Source: an uncultured Methylibium sp.
Lineage (GTDB): Bacteria; Pseudomonadota; Gammaproteobacteria; Burkholderiales; Burkholderiaceae_C
Length of the DNA: 64,000 nt
Assembly (NCBI RefSeq): GCF_902826655.1
Contig: NZ_CADEFR010000006.1
Coordinates: 59,022-123,021 of the forward strand
Reading direction: 5' to 3'
In this document: positions 53,131 to 62,239 of the stretch, piece after piece
Layout of the letters: each line of letters starts with the position of its first letter
How positions within the stretch are numbered: the stretch's first letter is position 1
Position numbers and translations under genes: made by a program
The notes under the pieces: model-generated
The model's input: only the letters and a program-made list of their open reading frames with translations
Told to the model about the DNA's origin: nothing
Databases searched by the model: none

Positions 53131-54510
53131 ATGCAGTGCACCCTCAGGCAGCGCTGGTCCGGTCTTGTCGAGAGCATGTCGCCCCGCACGCGGCAGTGGG
53201 CCACCATCGGCGCGATCGCTGCCGCCGCCGTCGCCATCCTCTGGGCCGTCTTCGCGATGGGCTCCGGCGACAACGCCCAGCGCGCCGCGTCCGCTTCAGG
53301 CAAGACCGACCTGAAGCCCACCAACGTCGATCTGATGGCACCGGGCGCGGCGCTGAAGCCCGAGGAGGTGTGGATCGGCAAGGCCGGCCGCGAGCTCGAC
53401 CAGTACAAGGCGGATCGGGAAGACCAGCGCCGCATCAACCGTGAGCGTCAGGAGCAGCAGGATGCCCTGTTGCGGCGCTTCGCGGAACTGGAGGCCAGGC
53501 TGAAGGGGGCCGCAGCTGCCGAGCCTCCCAGGCCTGCGTCGGCTCCGGCCTTGGCTTCACCACCGGTCGGCGCGGCGCCGCCGTCCCGTTTCCCGCCCGA
53601 CGCCGCCCTCGCACGGCAGTCCGGTCTCCCTCCTCCGCCGCCCCCCGCCGGCGCGCGCGCCGGAATGCCGGTGGGCGCGCCGGGCTTTCCCTCTGGCATG
53701 GGTGCGGACGCTCCTCCTCAACCCGCGCTCGTGCGCGTGACGCTGGCCACGCCGGGCAAAGCTCAAGCAGGCAGCGCTGATGCGGGCAAATCGCCTCCTC
53801 AGACCATCGACACTTTTCTTCCCGTCAGCTTCACGCGCGGCGTCCTGTTGGGTGGTCTCGACGCGCCGACCGGTGGGCAGAGCCAGACCAATCCCCACCC
53901 GGTGCTGATTCGGCTGTCCGACAACTCCGTCCTGCCGAATCGCTACCGGGCCGAGTACCGCGAGTGCTTCGTGATCGCCGCCGGGTACGGCGACATCAGC
54001 TCCGAGCGCGCCTACTTGCGTACCGAGTCCCTGTCGTGCGTCCGCGCCGATGGAACGGCCCTCGAGGTCAGGATCCAGGGCAGCGTCTATGGCGAGGACG
54101 GCAAGGTCGGCATGCGCGGCCGGCTCATCACCAAGCAGGGCCAGATGCTTGCCAATGCCCTGCTTGCTGGCGTCGTCAGCGGCATCGGTCAGGGCATCTC
54201 GACCGCCAACACCACCTACAGCACGTCGGCCCTGGGGTCTGTTGCCACGACGACCGGCTCCGACGCCTTGAAGGCCGGCCTGGGTAGCGGCGTCGGCAAG
54301 GCCCTCGATCGACTCGCGCAGTACTACATCAAGCTCGCCGAGCAGACCTTCCCCATCATCGAGATCGATGCAGGCCGCGAGATCGATGTCGTGCTCACCA
54401 AGGGGGTTCGCATCGAGGCGCCCGACCCAGCCAGGGCGTCTCCGACCTCCTTCCCATCCCGCTCGCAGCCGTCCGAGCAAACCACCAAGGTGATCAGTGA
54501 TGAAGAGTAA
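53131..54510 (+). CDS. traB: Conjugal transfer protein TraB (VirB10-like)
   Basis: 459-aa core-complex scaffold spanning both membranes. N-terminal membrane segment ([20 protein letters not shown]), a coiled coil ([20 protein letters not shown]), a Pro-rich linker (about 130-230) and the VirB10-type C-terminal domain ([59 protein letters not shown]). Start two bases after the traK stop; 11-bp overlap with the DsbC gene. Confidence 0.92.
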   Translation: MQCTLRQRWSGLVESMSPRTRQWATIGAIAAAAVAILWAVFAMGSGDNAQRAASASGKTDLKPTNVDLMAPGAALKPEEVWIGKAGRELDQYKADREDQRRINRERQEQQDALLRRFAELEARLKGAAAAEPPRPASAPALASPPVGAAPPSRFPPDAALARQSGLPPPPPPAGARAGMPVGAPGFPSGMGADAPPQPALVRVTLATPGKAQAGSADAGKSPPQTIDTFLPVSFTRGVLLGGLDAPTGGQSQTNPHPVLIRLSDNSVLPNRYRAEYRECFVIAAGYGDISSERAYLRTESLSCVRADGTALEVRIQGSVYGEDGKVGMRGRLITKQGQMLANALLAGVVSGIGQGISTANTTYSTSALGSVATTTGSDALKAGLGSGVGKALDRLAQYYIKLAEQTFPIIEIDAGREIDVVLTKGVRIEAPDPARASPTSFPSRSQPSEQTTKVISDEE

Positions 54511-55333
54511 TCGCCTGCCTGTGCTCGGTATCGCGAGCCTGGTCGCCATGTTGTCCTTTGGCGTTCCCGCCGCCGCTGCAGGCGCCACCAAGGAAGAGGC
54601 CAGGTTCATGGCGTTTCTGCAGAAGACCCATCCCGGCACCAGGTTCACATCGGTGAACGAGAGCCCGGTCCCCGGGGTCTTCGAGGTCTGGATGGGTCCC
54701 AACGTGGCCTACGTGTCGCCCAGGAACCCACGCTACTTCATCATGGGCCGCGTACTCGACACGGCCACGCTCACCGACATGACGGGCCCCAAGCTCGCAC
54801 GGGCACAGGGCGCCCGCGTCGAGACCGAGACCGGTGCCGCGGAAGGCCAGCCCATCGCGGTCGCCTCGCTGCCACTCGGTGACGCATTGAAGTTCGTTCA
54901 GGGCAACGGCTCGCGCGCCCTGTACGTCTTCAGCGATCCGGGCTGCGGTTTCTGCCGCCGCCTCGAGCCCGAACTCGCCAAGCTTCAGGACGTCACGATC
55001 TACACCTTCGTGATCCCCTTCCAGGGCCGCCAGCTGCCGCAATCGGTGCTCTGTGCCGCCAATCCCTCGAAGGCCTGGCACGCCCTGATGCTCGACGGCG
55101 ACGCTTCGGGTCTGTCGCCTCGAGCCGACTGTGCGTCACCTCTCGATCGCAACCTTGAACTCGCCCGCCAGCTCGGCGTCTCCGGCACACCGACGCTGTT
55201 CTACGCCGACGGCACACGCACCGCCGGCTATGTGGCCGTATCCGAAATCGAGCGCCGTGTCGTGGCTTCTTCGAGCGCGACCGGTCCCGTCGCGCGCGCG
55301 AAGTCCAACCCCCATCCGGAGAAGAACCCATGA
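54500..55333 (+). CDS. dsbC: DsbC-like periplasmic disulfide isomerase
   Basis: 277-aa secreted thioredoxin-fold protein with active site CGFC (Cys149-Cys152) in [14 protein letters not shown] and the cis-Pro loop [12 protein letters not shown]. Signal peptide residues 1-28. Dimer-type DsbC proteins in F-type transfer regions help fold the many disulfide-bonded proteins TraU, TraN and TrbC. A GTG three bases earlier is possible. Confidence 0.9.
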   Translation: MKSNRLPVLGIASLVAMLSFGVPAAAAGATKEEARFMAFLQKTHPGTRFTSVNESPVPGVFEVWMGPNVAYVSPRNPRYFIMGRVLDTATLTDMTGPKLARAQGARVETETGAAEGQPIAVASLPLGDALKFVQGNGSRALYVFSDPGCGFCRRLEPELAKLQDVTIYTFVIPFQGRQLPQSVLCAANPSKAWHALMLDGDASGLSPRADCASPLDRNLELARQLGVSGTPTLFYADGTRTAGYVAVSEIERRVVASSSATGPVARAKSNPHPEKNP

Positions 55334-55956
55334 GCTGCTCCAGCGCCCGTTTGGGCATCTTCAGCGCCGCAGCCTCATCCCTTCTCCTTGGCGCGTGCGC
55401 CAGCATCACCGGGCTGGACGGCGGTTCCAGCTACGCCTGCAAGGCGCCCGAGGGCGTCAAGTGCGACTCGGTCTCCGGCACCTATCACAACGCGTTGCAG
55501 AACAACCTGCCGTCTCAGCGTCGCGGGCCGACCAGCGGCCAGCCCCAACCACCCGCCGCACCGGGCCCCGCGGGTGTGCGCAACGTGCCCGCGATGCTCG
55601 ACACCGCTGCGCGCACGACGCCATCCGACGATGCCCCCGGCTATGTGGCCGCGCCGCTGCGAGCCGCTCCCAGGATCCTGCGTCTGTGGATCAAGTCCTG
55701 GGAGGACGCCGACCGCGACCTCAACGGTGAAAGCCTGGTTTATGTCCAGGTCGACAACGGTCGCTGGCTGGTCGATCACGTGCAGCGCCAGTCGCGCGAG
55801 GCTTTCGCGCCGGTACGCCCAGGCAAGTCCCCAGCTGCGGCCAAGAGCGTGGACGCGACCAAGCCATCGGCAAACGCAGGCACCGACGACGCGAGCTCCA
55901 TCACGCAGGCCCTTCGAGCCCTGCAGAGCCGCACACCCGCCGCCTCCGACAACTGA
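55330..55956 (+). CDS. traV: Conjugative outer-membrane lipoprotein TraV
   Basis: 208-aa VirB7-like lipoprotein. Lipobox LLGAC (Cys23), then the TraV signature [20 protein letters not shown] with two conserved Cys; a Pro-rich variable part and a C-terminal [19 protein letters not shown] segment. Overlaps dsbC by ATGA. Completes the TraB/TraK/TraV core. Confidence 0.88.
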   Translation: MSCSSARLGIFSAAASSLLLGACASITGLDGGSSYACKAPEGVKCDSVSGTYHNALQNNLPSQRRGPTSGQPQPPAAPGPAGVRNVPAMLDTAARTTPSDDAPGYVAAPLRAAPRILRLWIKSWEDADRDLNGESLVYVQVDNGRWLVDHVQRQSREAFAPVRPGKSPAAAKSVDATKPSANAGTDDASSITQALRALQSRTPAASDN

Positions 55957-55980
55957 CCCACACCACGGGATGCGCCACCG

Positions 55981-58554
55981 ATGTCTGCCGCCCTCCGCTC
56001 CAGTCTGTTCGGCTCCCGGACCTCGTCTGCGCGTGCCGGCTTCCTCGGCTTCGCCTTCGGCGGCGACGAAGAGTCGCCGGCCGACCAGTTCGCCAGCTGG
56101 CTGCCCTACATCTCCTACCTCGACGAGGAGCAGCTGTTCGTCAATCGCGACGGCATCGGCTTCATGCTGGAAGTCATGCCGCAGAGCGGCGCCGACGATC
56201 GCATGGTCGAGGTGCTCATCTCGCTGTACGCGAACTGCCCGCCCGACACCGGCATCCAGTTCCATCTCTTCGGCTCACCGCACATTCGTCCGCAGTTGCG
56301 CCAGTACGCCAACCTGCGCACCGAGGACAGCGATCAGCTCGACAAGGCCGGTGCCTGGGGTCGCCCGGCCCGCAACGACAACCTGTACCGCAAACTCGCA
56401 CGGCGCCGCTTCGAGCACCTCACGAACGGCGCCCATCATTCGCTGACCCAGGGCTTCCACTACACGGTCCGCGACTTCCGCCTGGTGATGAGCGTCACCA
56501 TCCAGGGCGACCCCGAGGATCTGGGCCTTCGCGAGCAGATCGTCTCGCTGCGCGATGGCATGGCCACCACGCTGCGCTCGGCGTCGCTGCCCAACCGCGT
56601 GTGCGACGCCGCCGACCTCATCAACTGGTGTTCCCTGTTCTGCAACCCCGATCGAATCAACAGCAGCCACGCCCCCGACCTCCACTACGACGACGGCCGC
56701 GAGATCCGCGACCAGATCGTCGATCACGACACCATCCAGGATGCCGAGGCCAACGGCCTGCAACTCTGGAAGGAAGGAGGCGGCCCCGGGCTCGACGTGC
56801 GCTTCTTCAGCATCAAGTCCTTCCCCGAGCGCTTCGGCCTGTGGCAGATGGGTTCGCTGATCGGTGACCTGATGCAGCCAGCGCTGCAATACAACTCGCC
56901 CTTCCTCCTCACGCTGGGCGTCCACCTGCTCGACCCCAACGCGACGCGCACGACCGTCACCGCCAACCACGTTCGCGCAACCCAGAACGCCGGCAGCAAG
57001 ATGGCCGTGGTGATGCCCGACGTCGGCAAGAAGGCTCGCGACTGGACCGCGGCCGCGGATGTCATCGACGCCGGCGGCTCGATCGTCAGCCTGTACCACC
57101 AGCTTGCGGTGTTCAGCGCCCCGGACCGCTCGGTGCAGAACCAGGAAACCGCCAAGGCCATCTGGCGCGCCCGCGGTTTCGAGCTCAACGCCGACGTCTA
57201 CATGCACCGGCAGGCTCTGATCGCCAGCCTTCCGATGACGCTGTCGCCCAGGTTTCACGGCGACCTCAAGAAGATGCGCCGCGTGACGCGCAAGACCATC
57301 GGCAACGCGATTCATCTCGCGCCGCTGGTCGCCGAATGGCGCGGCACCAAGACCCCCACGCTGTTGTTCGCCGGCCGGCGCGGTCAGCTGATGACGCTGG
57401 ACCTCTACGACAACAACCTCGGCAACTACAACGCCGCGATCATCGGCGCGCCCGGTTCCGGCAAGTCGGTGCTGCTCAACGAGATGGCCTGGTCGTACCG
57501 CTCGATCGGCGCCAAGGTGTGGATGCAGGACCTGGGCCGCTCCTTCGAGAAACTGTGCCGCAAGGCCGACGGCACCTACATCGAGTTCCGCCCCGATGTG
57601 CAGCTGTCCCTGAACCCCTTCCCCCTCGTCGAGGACATCAACGAGGACATCGACATGCTCCAGCCTGCCATCGCCAAGATGGCATCGATGAGCCGCCCGA
57701 TGGACGAGGTTCAGCACAAGGCGATCTCCGCCATGGTGCTCAAGCTCTGGGGCAGGTACGGCCGCGATCTGGACATGACGATCCTTCGTGATGCCTTCGT
57801 GCAGGGCACCATCGAAGAACTCGGGATCAACAACGACCAGCGCATCAAGGACCTGGCCGTGATGCTCAACCCCTACGCCAAGGGGGGCCAGTACGAGCGC
57901 TTCTTCAGCGGGCCCAACACCATCGACTTCTCGAACGACTTCGTGGTCATCGAGAACGAGGAACTCAAGCGCAAGCCCGATCTTCACTCGGTCGTCAACA
58001 TCCTGCTCTTCTATCAGATCACGCGCGAGATGTATCTCACGCGCAATCGCAAGAAGGTCTGGTTCATCGACGAGTTGAAGCAGCAGCTCGGCGATGCCGG
58101 CTCCAACGACCTGATCATGGCCGCCTCCGTGGAAGAGGCCGCCCGCCGCGCGCGCAAGTATGGCGGCTCGCTGGTCACCGCCACGCAAAGCGGTGACGAC
58201 TACTACGGCTCGACCCAGATGGAAGCGGCGCTCAACTGCTCTGACTGGACCTTCCTGTTGCGGCAGAAGTCCGAGTCGATCGAACTCCTCGGCCGCAACG
58301 GCCGCATCTCGATGGACGAAAGCAAGAAGCGCCTGCTGCAGTCCCTCCGCATGGAGGATGGTGTCTTCTCCGAGTGCTACGTCTCGTCGCCCGTCGGCGA
58401 GGGCGTCGCCCGGATCATCCTCGACCCGTTCAGCCACCTCCTCTTCAGCAACAAGATAGACGACAACGCGCCGCTCGACGAACTCCGGCGTACCGGCTAC
58501 TCGATCGACGATGCCATCAACGAATTGCTGCGTCGCCGGGGCCATGCGGTATGA
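55981..58554 (+). CDS. traC: Type IV secretion ATPase TraC (VirB4-like)
   Basis: 857-aa cytoplasmic ATPase powering pilus assembly. N-terminal TraC_F_IV domain (FASWLPYISYLDEEQLFVNR), P-loop GAPGSGKS (489-496) in AAIIGAPGSGKSVLLNEMAW, Walker B region KKVWFIDELKQQL, and LVTATQSGDDYY. The stop overlaps trbI by ATGA. Length is normal for the family. Confidence 0.94.
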   Translation: MSAALRSSLFGSRTSSARAGFLGFAFGGDEESPADQFASWLPYISYLDEEQLFVNRDGIGFMLEVMPQSGADDRMVEVLISLYANCPPDTGIQFHLFGSPHIRPQLRQYANLRTEDSDQLDKAGAWGRPARNDNLYRKLARRRFEHLTNGAHHSLTQGFHYTVRDFRLVMSVTIQGDPEDLGLREQIVSLRDGMATTLRSASLPNRVCDAADLINWCSLFCNPDRINSSHAPDLHYDDGREIRDQIVDHDTIQDAEANGLQLWKEGGGPGLDVRFFSIKSFPERFGLWQMGSLIGDLMQPALQYNSPFLLTLGVHLLDPNATRTTVTANHVRATQNAGSKMAVVMPDVGKKARDWTAAADVIDAGGSIVSLYHQLAVFSAPDRSVQNQETAKAIWRARGFELNADVYMHRQALIASLPMTLSPRFHGDLKKMRRVTRKTIGNAIHLAPLVAEWRGTKTPTLLFAGRRGQLMTLDLYDNNLGNYNAAIIGAPGSGKSVLLNEMAWSYRSIGAKVWMQDLGRSFEKLCRKADGTYIEFRPDVQLSLNPFPLVEDINEDIDMLQPAIAKMASMSRPMDEVQHKAISAMVLKLWGRYGRDLDMTILRDAFVQGTIEELGINNDQRIKDLAVMLNPYAKGGQYERFFSGPNTIDFSNDFVVIENEELKRKPDLHSVVNILLFYQITREMYLTRNRKKVWFIDELKQQLGDAGSNDLIMAASVEEAARRARKYGGSLVTATQSGDDYYGSTQMEAALNCSDWTFLLRQKSESIELLGRNGRISMDESKKRLLQSLRMEDGVFSECYVSSPVGEGVARIILDPFSHLLFSNKIDDNAPLDELRRTGYSIDDAINELLRRRGHAV

Positions 58555-58910
58555 AGCAGTTCGCCCTCAACGCTGTCGTGTCCCTGCTGGTTGCCGCCTG
58601 CGGACTGCTCGCCTACGACCGGTTCGTCTTCCGTCCTTCCCAGGTCATCGGCATCGTTGACGTCTCGGAGGTGTATCGAGCCAAGGAAACCGAGTTTGCC
58701 TCGCTCGTGACCGCCAGCCGCACCGAGGAAGACCGCCAGCGCGCCCAGGACCTGGCCACGTCGTTTGCACGCCGGCTGCCCCAGGCGCTCGGTGAGCTGC
58801 CCGCCGAGTGCCGCTGCCTGGTCGTGATCAGAGAGGCGATCGCCGGCCCCTCCGCGCACACCGTCGACCTCACACCGCGCCTCAAGGCCAAGCTGGAGTC
58901 CAAGTCATGA
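58551..58910 (+). CDS. trbI: Type-F conjugative transfer protein TrbI
   Basis: 119-aa bitopic protein: one N-terminal membrane anchor (LNAVVSLLVAACGLLAYDRF), then VIGIVDVSEVYRAKETEF and a helical tail, the F-type TrbI layout (pilus retraction/outgrowth control). Overlaps traC and the signal peptidase gene by 4 bp each. Confidence 0.78.
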   Translation: MKQFALNAVVSLLVAACGLLAYDRFVFRPSQVIGIVDVSEVYRAKETEFASLVTASRTEEDRQRAQDLATSFARRLPQALGELPAECRCLVVIREAIAGPSAHTVDLTPRLKAKLESKS

Positions 58911-59488
58911 CGAGGGCCTTCAGCACGTCGCGCGTCGGCCGCTCCGTGCGCTGGCTCGACGCCGGTGCGCGGCTGCTTCGCGGCGACCTGCGCCGTCGCT
59001 GGTACCTGTTCGCGATCCTCGCGTTGTTCTGGGTCCTCGCCTCGATGCGCCTGTTCGTGCATCACACGCCTGTCGTGCCGGTCCTCGTCAACTGGACCCC
59101 CAGCGTGCCCTACAGCATCGTGTACGTCGACTACTTCGATCGCACGCTCAGCCGCGGCGATCTCATCATCTACAGCTTCGAAGGCCAGGCCGCGGAGCGC
59201 GACTACCCCGGCCTCCGGCACCAGCCCTTCTTCAAGCGCGTCGTGGGGCTCCCCGGCGATGCCGTCACGGTCAGGGATCGCGAGGTCTTCGTCAATGGCA
59301 GGCCGGTCGGCCGCGCAAAGACCCACACCTTCGATCTCCGCCCGCTGGAGCCGATCGAGCCGATCGTCATCCCGCCAGGCTTCCTCTACGTCCAGGGCAC
59401 CAGTGCCGACAGTTTCGACTCGCGCTATCGCAGCAGCGGCCTGGTTCGCCAAACGGACGTGAAGGCCAAGGTCCGTCCTCTCGTCTGA
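58907..59488 (+). CDS. traF: TraF-type (S26) signal peptidase
   Basis: 193-aa membrane-anchored serine peptidase of family S26 (TraF/TrhF type), thought to process the pilin. Membrane segment about 33-50; catalytic Ser66 in NWTPSVPYS and Lys110 in FFKRVVGLPGDAV; DSFDSRYRSSGLV near the C-terminus. Coupled to trbI by ATGA. Its presence fits SXT/IncA/C-type F systems. Confidence 0.88.
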   Translation: MTRAFSTSRVGRSVRWLDAGARLLRGDLRRRWYLFAILALFWVLASMRLFVHHTPVVPVLVNWTPSVPYSIVYVDYFDRTLSRGDLIIYSFEGQAAERDYPGLRHQPFFKRVVGLPGDAVTVRDREVFVNGRPVGRAKTHTFDLRPLEPIEPIVIPPGFLYVQGTSADSFDSRYRSSGLVRQTDVKAKVRPLV

Positions 59489-59497
59489 AGTGCCCCC

Positions 59498-59830
59498 ATG
59501 CGCGTCGCCATCGTGTCCGTCACTCTCGTCCTGTCGGCCTCGACGTCGTCCGCGCAGTCGGACGCCATGAGCATCCGGGACGACGTGCCGATCGACACCT
59601 ACCTGGCCTTGCTCGCCCAGGTCGCCCCGCCGGCGCGGGACGGCGCCGAAGCCTACATGGCCGCCTTTCGCTCGCGCTGCGGCCGGCCGATGCGCACCGT
59701 CGAACTGCGTCGCGCGTTCGCCGAAGGCAGCGGTGACCCGACCCTGATGGCGATGATCCGAGCCTCCCACGAAAAGGACGCCGCCGCCCTTCAGCGTCTG
59801 GGCACAAACATCTCCTGTCCGCGGAGCTGA
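59498..59830 (+). CDS. Small secreted hypothetical protein (110 aa)
   Basis: Signal peptide of about 19 residues (VAIVSVTLVLSASTSSAQ), then a mature helical part with two cysteines (SRCGRP; ISCPRS). No family recognised. It lies one base before traW and is not part of the usual F-type set, so it may be an accessory periplasmic pilus factor. Confidence 0.62.
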   Translation: MRVAIVSVTLVLSASTSSAQSDAMSIRDDVPIDTYLALLAQVAPPARDGAEAYMAAFRSRCGRPMRTVELRRAFAEGSGDPTLMAMIRASHEKDAAALQRLGTNISCPRS

Positions 59831-59831
59831 C

Positions 59832-60458
59832 ATGCGCCACCCGGTGGCCTGGGCCTTGGTTCTCCTTCTCGCGTGCGGCGCAGCCGCGCGGGCCGAAAAC
59901 CTCGGCGCGATCGGTCCTGTCTACCCCATCGCCGAGCGCAACCTGCTCGACCACATCATGTCGCGCCTTCGCGAGAAGGAGCGTACGGGCGAGCTGAAGA
60001 AGTTCGAGCAGCTGGCGCAGGAACGCGCCACCCGGAGCGTGAACGACCCGAAGCCCGTTCCCGGCCTCACGCGCGCGGAAACCGCGCGCACCTACTACTT
60101 CGACCCGACCTTCGTGCTCGACCGCAACGTGGTCGACGAGAAGGAGGCCGTTCTATTTCCCGCCGGCACCCGCAAGAACCCGCTCGAGGTCGTCGGCCTG
60201 TCGAAGCACCTTCTCTTCTTCGACGCCCGTGATCCGCGCCAGGTGACCCGTGCCCGCGAGCTGATCGACGTCTACCAGGGTCGCGTCAAGCCGATCCTCG
60301 TCGGCGGCAGCTACATGGACCTCATGAAGGCCTGGAAGCTGCGCCTGTACTACGACCAGGAGGGCGTGCTGGTTCGCAAGTTCGGCATCACCGCCGTGCC
60401 GGCGATCGTGTCCCAGGAAGGCCGACGCCTTCGCATCGATGAGGTGCTGATCAAATGA
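59832..60458 (+). CDS. traW: Type-F conjugative transfer protein TraW
   Basis: 208-aa periplasmic protein for F-pilus assembly. Signal peptide to about AARA (residue 21), then the TraW opening ENLGAIGPVYPIAERNLLD and the conserved YYFDPTFVLDRNVVDEKE and FGITAVPAIVSQEGRRLRI. Overlaps traU by ATGA. Confidence 0.92.
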   Translation: MRHPVAWALVLLLACGAAARAENLGAIGPVYPIAERNLLDHIMSRLREKERTGELKKFEQLAQERATRSVNDPKPVPGLTRAETARTYYFDPTFVLDRNVVDEKEAVLFPAGTRKNPLEVVGLSKHLLFFDARDPRQVTRARELIDVYQGRVKPILVGGSYMDLMKAWKLRLYYDQEGVLVRKFGITAVPAIVSQEGRRLRIDEVLIK

Positions 60459-61471
60459 AAGCGCTCGCTCGATTCTTCTGCGGATCGGTTCTCTTTTTCG
60501 CATCCCTGCTGGCCTGGCCGGCACCGATCGCCACCTGCACCGGCAAGTTTCCCAACCCCATCACGGACATCTGCTGGTCGTGCATCCTGCCGATCACCAT
60601 CGGCGGCGCGACCATCGCGAACTTCGGCGGCCAGGAGGACAACGGCGGCAACCCCTCCAGTCCGATCTGCACCTGCGTGGTCAACCCGACCATCGGCCTG
60701 TCGATCGGCTTCTGGGAGCCCGCACGCCACGTCGAGGTCGTGCGCAAGCCGTTCTGCCTGCCGTCACTCGGCGGCTTGAACCTGGACCCCGGCATCAATG
60801 CGCCCGAGGCGGCGCGTTTCACGAAGGCCGAAGGCGATGGCGACGGCGGCTCCTTCTACCAGGCGCACTTCTACATCAATCCGGTTCTGTACTGGCTCGA
60901 GGTCGTCACCGACTTTCCGTGCCTGGAGCGCGGCAGCTTCGACCTGGCCTATCTCACCGAGGTCGACCCGCTCTGGAACGACGATGAGCTGACGCTGCTG
61001 CTCAACCCCGACGCGGTGCTCTTCGCCAATCCGATCGCCGTCTCCTCCTGCGCCGCCGATTGCGTCGCCTCAACCGTCGGCTTCGGACTCAACTCGCTCT
61101 TCTGGTGCGCCGGCTGCCAGGGCGGCCTCTATCCGATGGACGGCCAGGTCCAGTACCACATGGGCGGCGTGCGCACCGCAGCGCTGCTGGGCCAGCGCCT
61201 CACGGCGAAGATGCATCGCGAGCTGCTCGCCTGGGGCTGGCACGGATCACGCGGCCTGTGCGGCCCGTATCTCGAGCCGATCATGGACAAGTCGGCCTAC
61301 AAGACGCAGCTGACCTACCCCATCCCCTCGACCGACAAGATCGACGGCAAATGCTGCCAGCCCTTCGGTCGCACCACCGTCCTGTGGGGCGCCGGCAAGG
61401 AGTACCCGGTTCGGGGCGAGGACTTCGCCTTCATGCTGTTCAGAAAGAGGAACTGCTGTGTCGGCTACTGA
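60455..61471 (+). CDS. traU: Conjugal pilus assembly protein TraU
   Basis: 338-aa secreted, Cys-rich TraU. Signal peptide residues 1-23; CTGKFPNPITDICWSCILPI, the GFWEPARHVEVVRKPFC motif, YLTEVDPLWNDDELTLLLNP and repeated cysteines (CAADCVAS, WCAGCQGG). Its many disulfides explain the nearby dsbC. Overlaps the trbC start by 14 bp. Confidence 0.94.
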   Translation: MKALARFFCGSVLFFASLLAWPAPIATCTGKFPNPITDICWSCILPITIGGATIANFGGQEDNGGNPSSPICTCVVNPTIGLSIGFWEPARHVEVVRKPFCLPSLGGLNLDPGINAPEAARFTKAEGDGDGGSFYQAHFYINPVLYWLEVVTDFPCLERGSFDLAYLTEVDPLWNDDELTLLLNPDAVLFANPIAVSSCAADCVASTVGFGLNSLFWCAGCQGGLYPMDGQVQYHMGGVRTAALLGQRLTAKMHRELLAWGWHGSRGLCGPYLEPIMDKSAYKTQLTYPIPSTDKIDGKCCQPFGRTTVLWGAGKEYPVRGEDFAFMLFRKRNCCVGY

Positions 61472-62234
61472 CGTCTCGCGCAGCCTCCTCGGCATGGCCT
61501 GCTCCCTGTGCCTCGTTTCGGGGGCCGGTCTCACGTCCCCCGCTGTTCTCGCGCAAACCCAGCGGCCGATGGTCACCGACGCGGACATCGCGCGCGCCGC
61601 CAAGAGCCAGCCCGTCATCACCGACCGCGACATCGAGCAGGCGGCCAGGAAGCACCGCATGCCCACCGACGCCGAACTGGCGCGCGTGCCCGTGCCGTCC
61701 ACGCCGCGCATCGACGCGCTGCCTCAGCCGCAGACGCAGCGCCGCGTCGATCTCGGCGCGGTCGCGCGCGGCTACGAGGCCATGGGTGCTCCGACACCTT
61801 CCGTCGCCGCCATCAACAAGGGTCCATCGCTGCTCGTGTTCGTCAGCTTCTCGATGCCCGAGCCGGCCCTCGACCGCATGGTCGATCAGGCGGCTCGCAC
61901 CGGGGCCACGATCCTCCTTCGCGGCTTTGTCGACGGCTCGCTGCAGCAGACCGTCGCGCGCGCCCAGCGGCTCATCGGTCAGCGCCAGGTCGGGTTTCAG
62001 ATCGACCCGCAGGCCTTCGACCGTTTCTCCGTGGGCGTGACGCCCACCTTCGTTCTCATCAAGGACGGTGCCACGCCGGAGCCCTGTGCTGCCGGCACCT
62101 GCTACCCCTCTTCGGCCTTCGTGTCGGCAGCCGGGGACGTCAGCGTCGACTACGCCCTCGAGTACTTCCAGCGTGCGGCGCCGACCTTCTCTCGCGAGGC
62201 AGGCACGTTCCTCTCCAGGCTCAAGGGGCGTTGA
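61458..62234 (+). CDS. trbC: Type-F pilin assembly protein TrbC
   Basis: 258-aa periplasmic protein with a thioredoxin-like fold but no CxxC in the usual place. GTG start at 61458; signal peptide to about VLAQ (33). Family text: LLVFVSFSMPEPALDRMV, LLRGFVDGSLQQTV, QIDPQAFDRFSVGVTPTFVL. In F systems it acts with TraW in pilus assembly. Confidence 0.9.
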   Translation: MSATDVSRSLLGMACSLCLVSGAGLTSPAVLAQTQRPMVTDADIARAAKSQPVITDRDIEQAARKHRMPTDAELARVPVPSTPRIDALPQPQTQRRVDLGAVARGYEAMGAPTPSVAAINKGPSLLVFVSFSMPEPALDRMVDQAARTGATILLRGFVDGSLQQTVARAQRLIGQRQVGFQIDPQAFDRFSVGVTPTFVLIKDGATPEPCAAGTCYPSSAFVSAAGDVSVDYALEYFQRAAPTFSREAGTFLSRLKGR

Positions 62235-62239
62235 TCATC

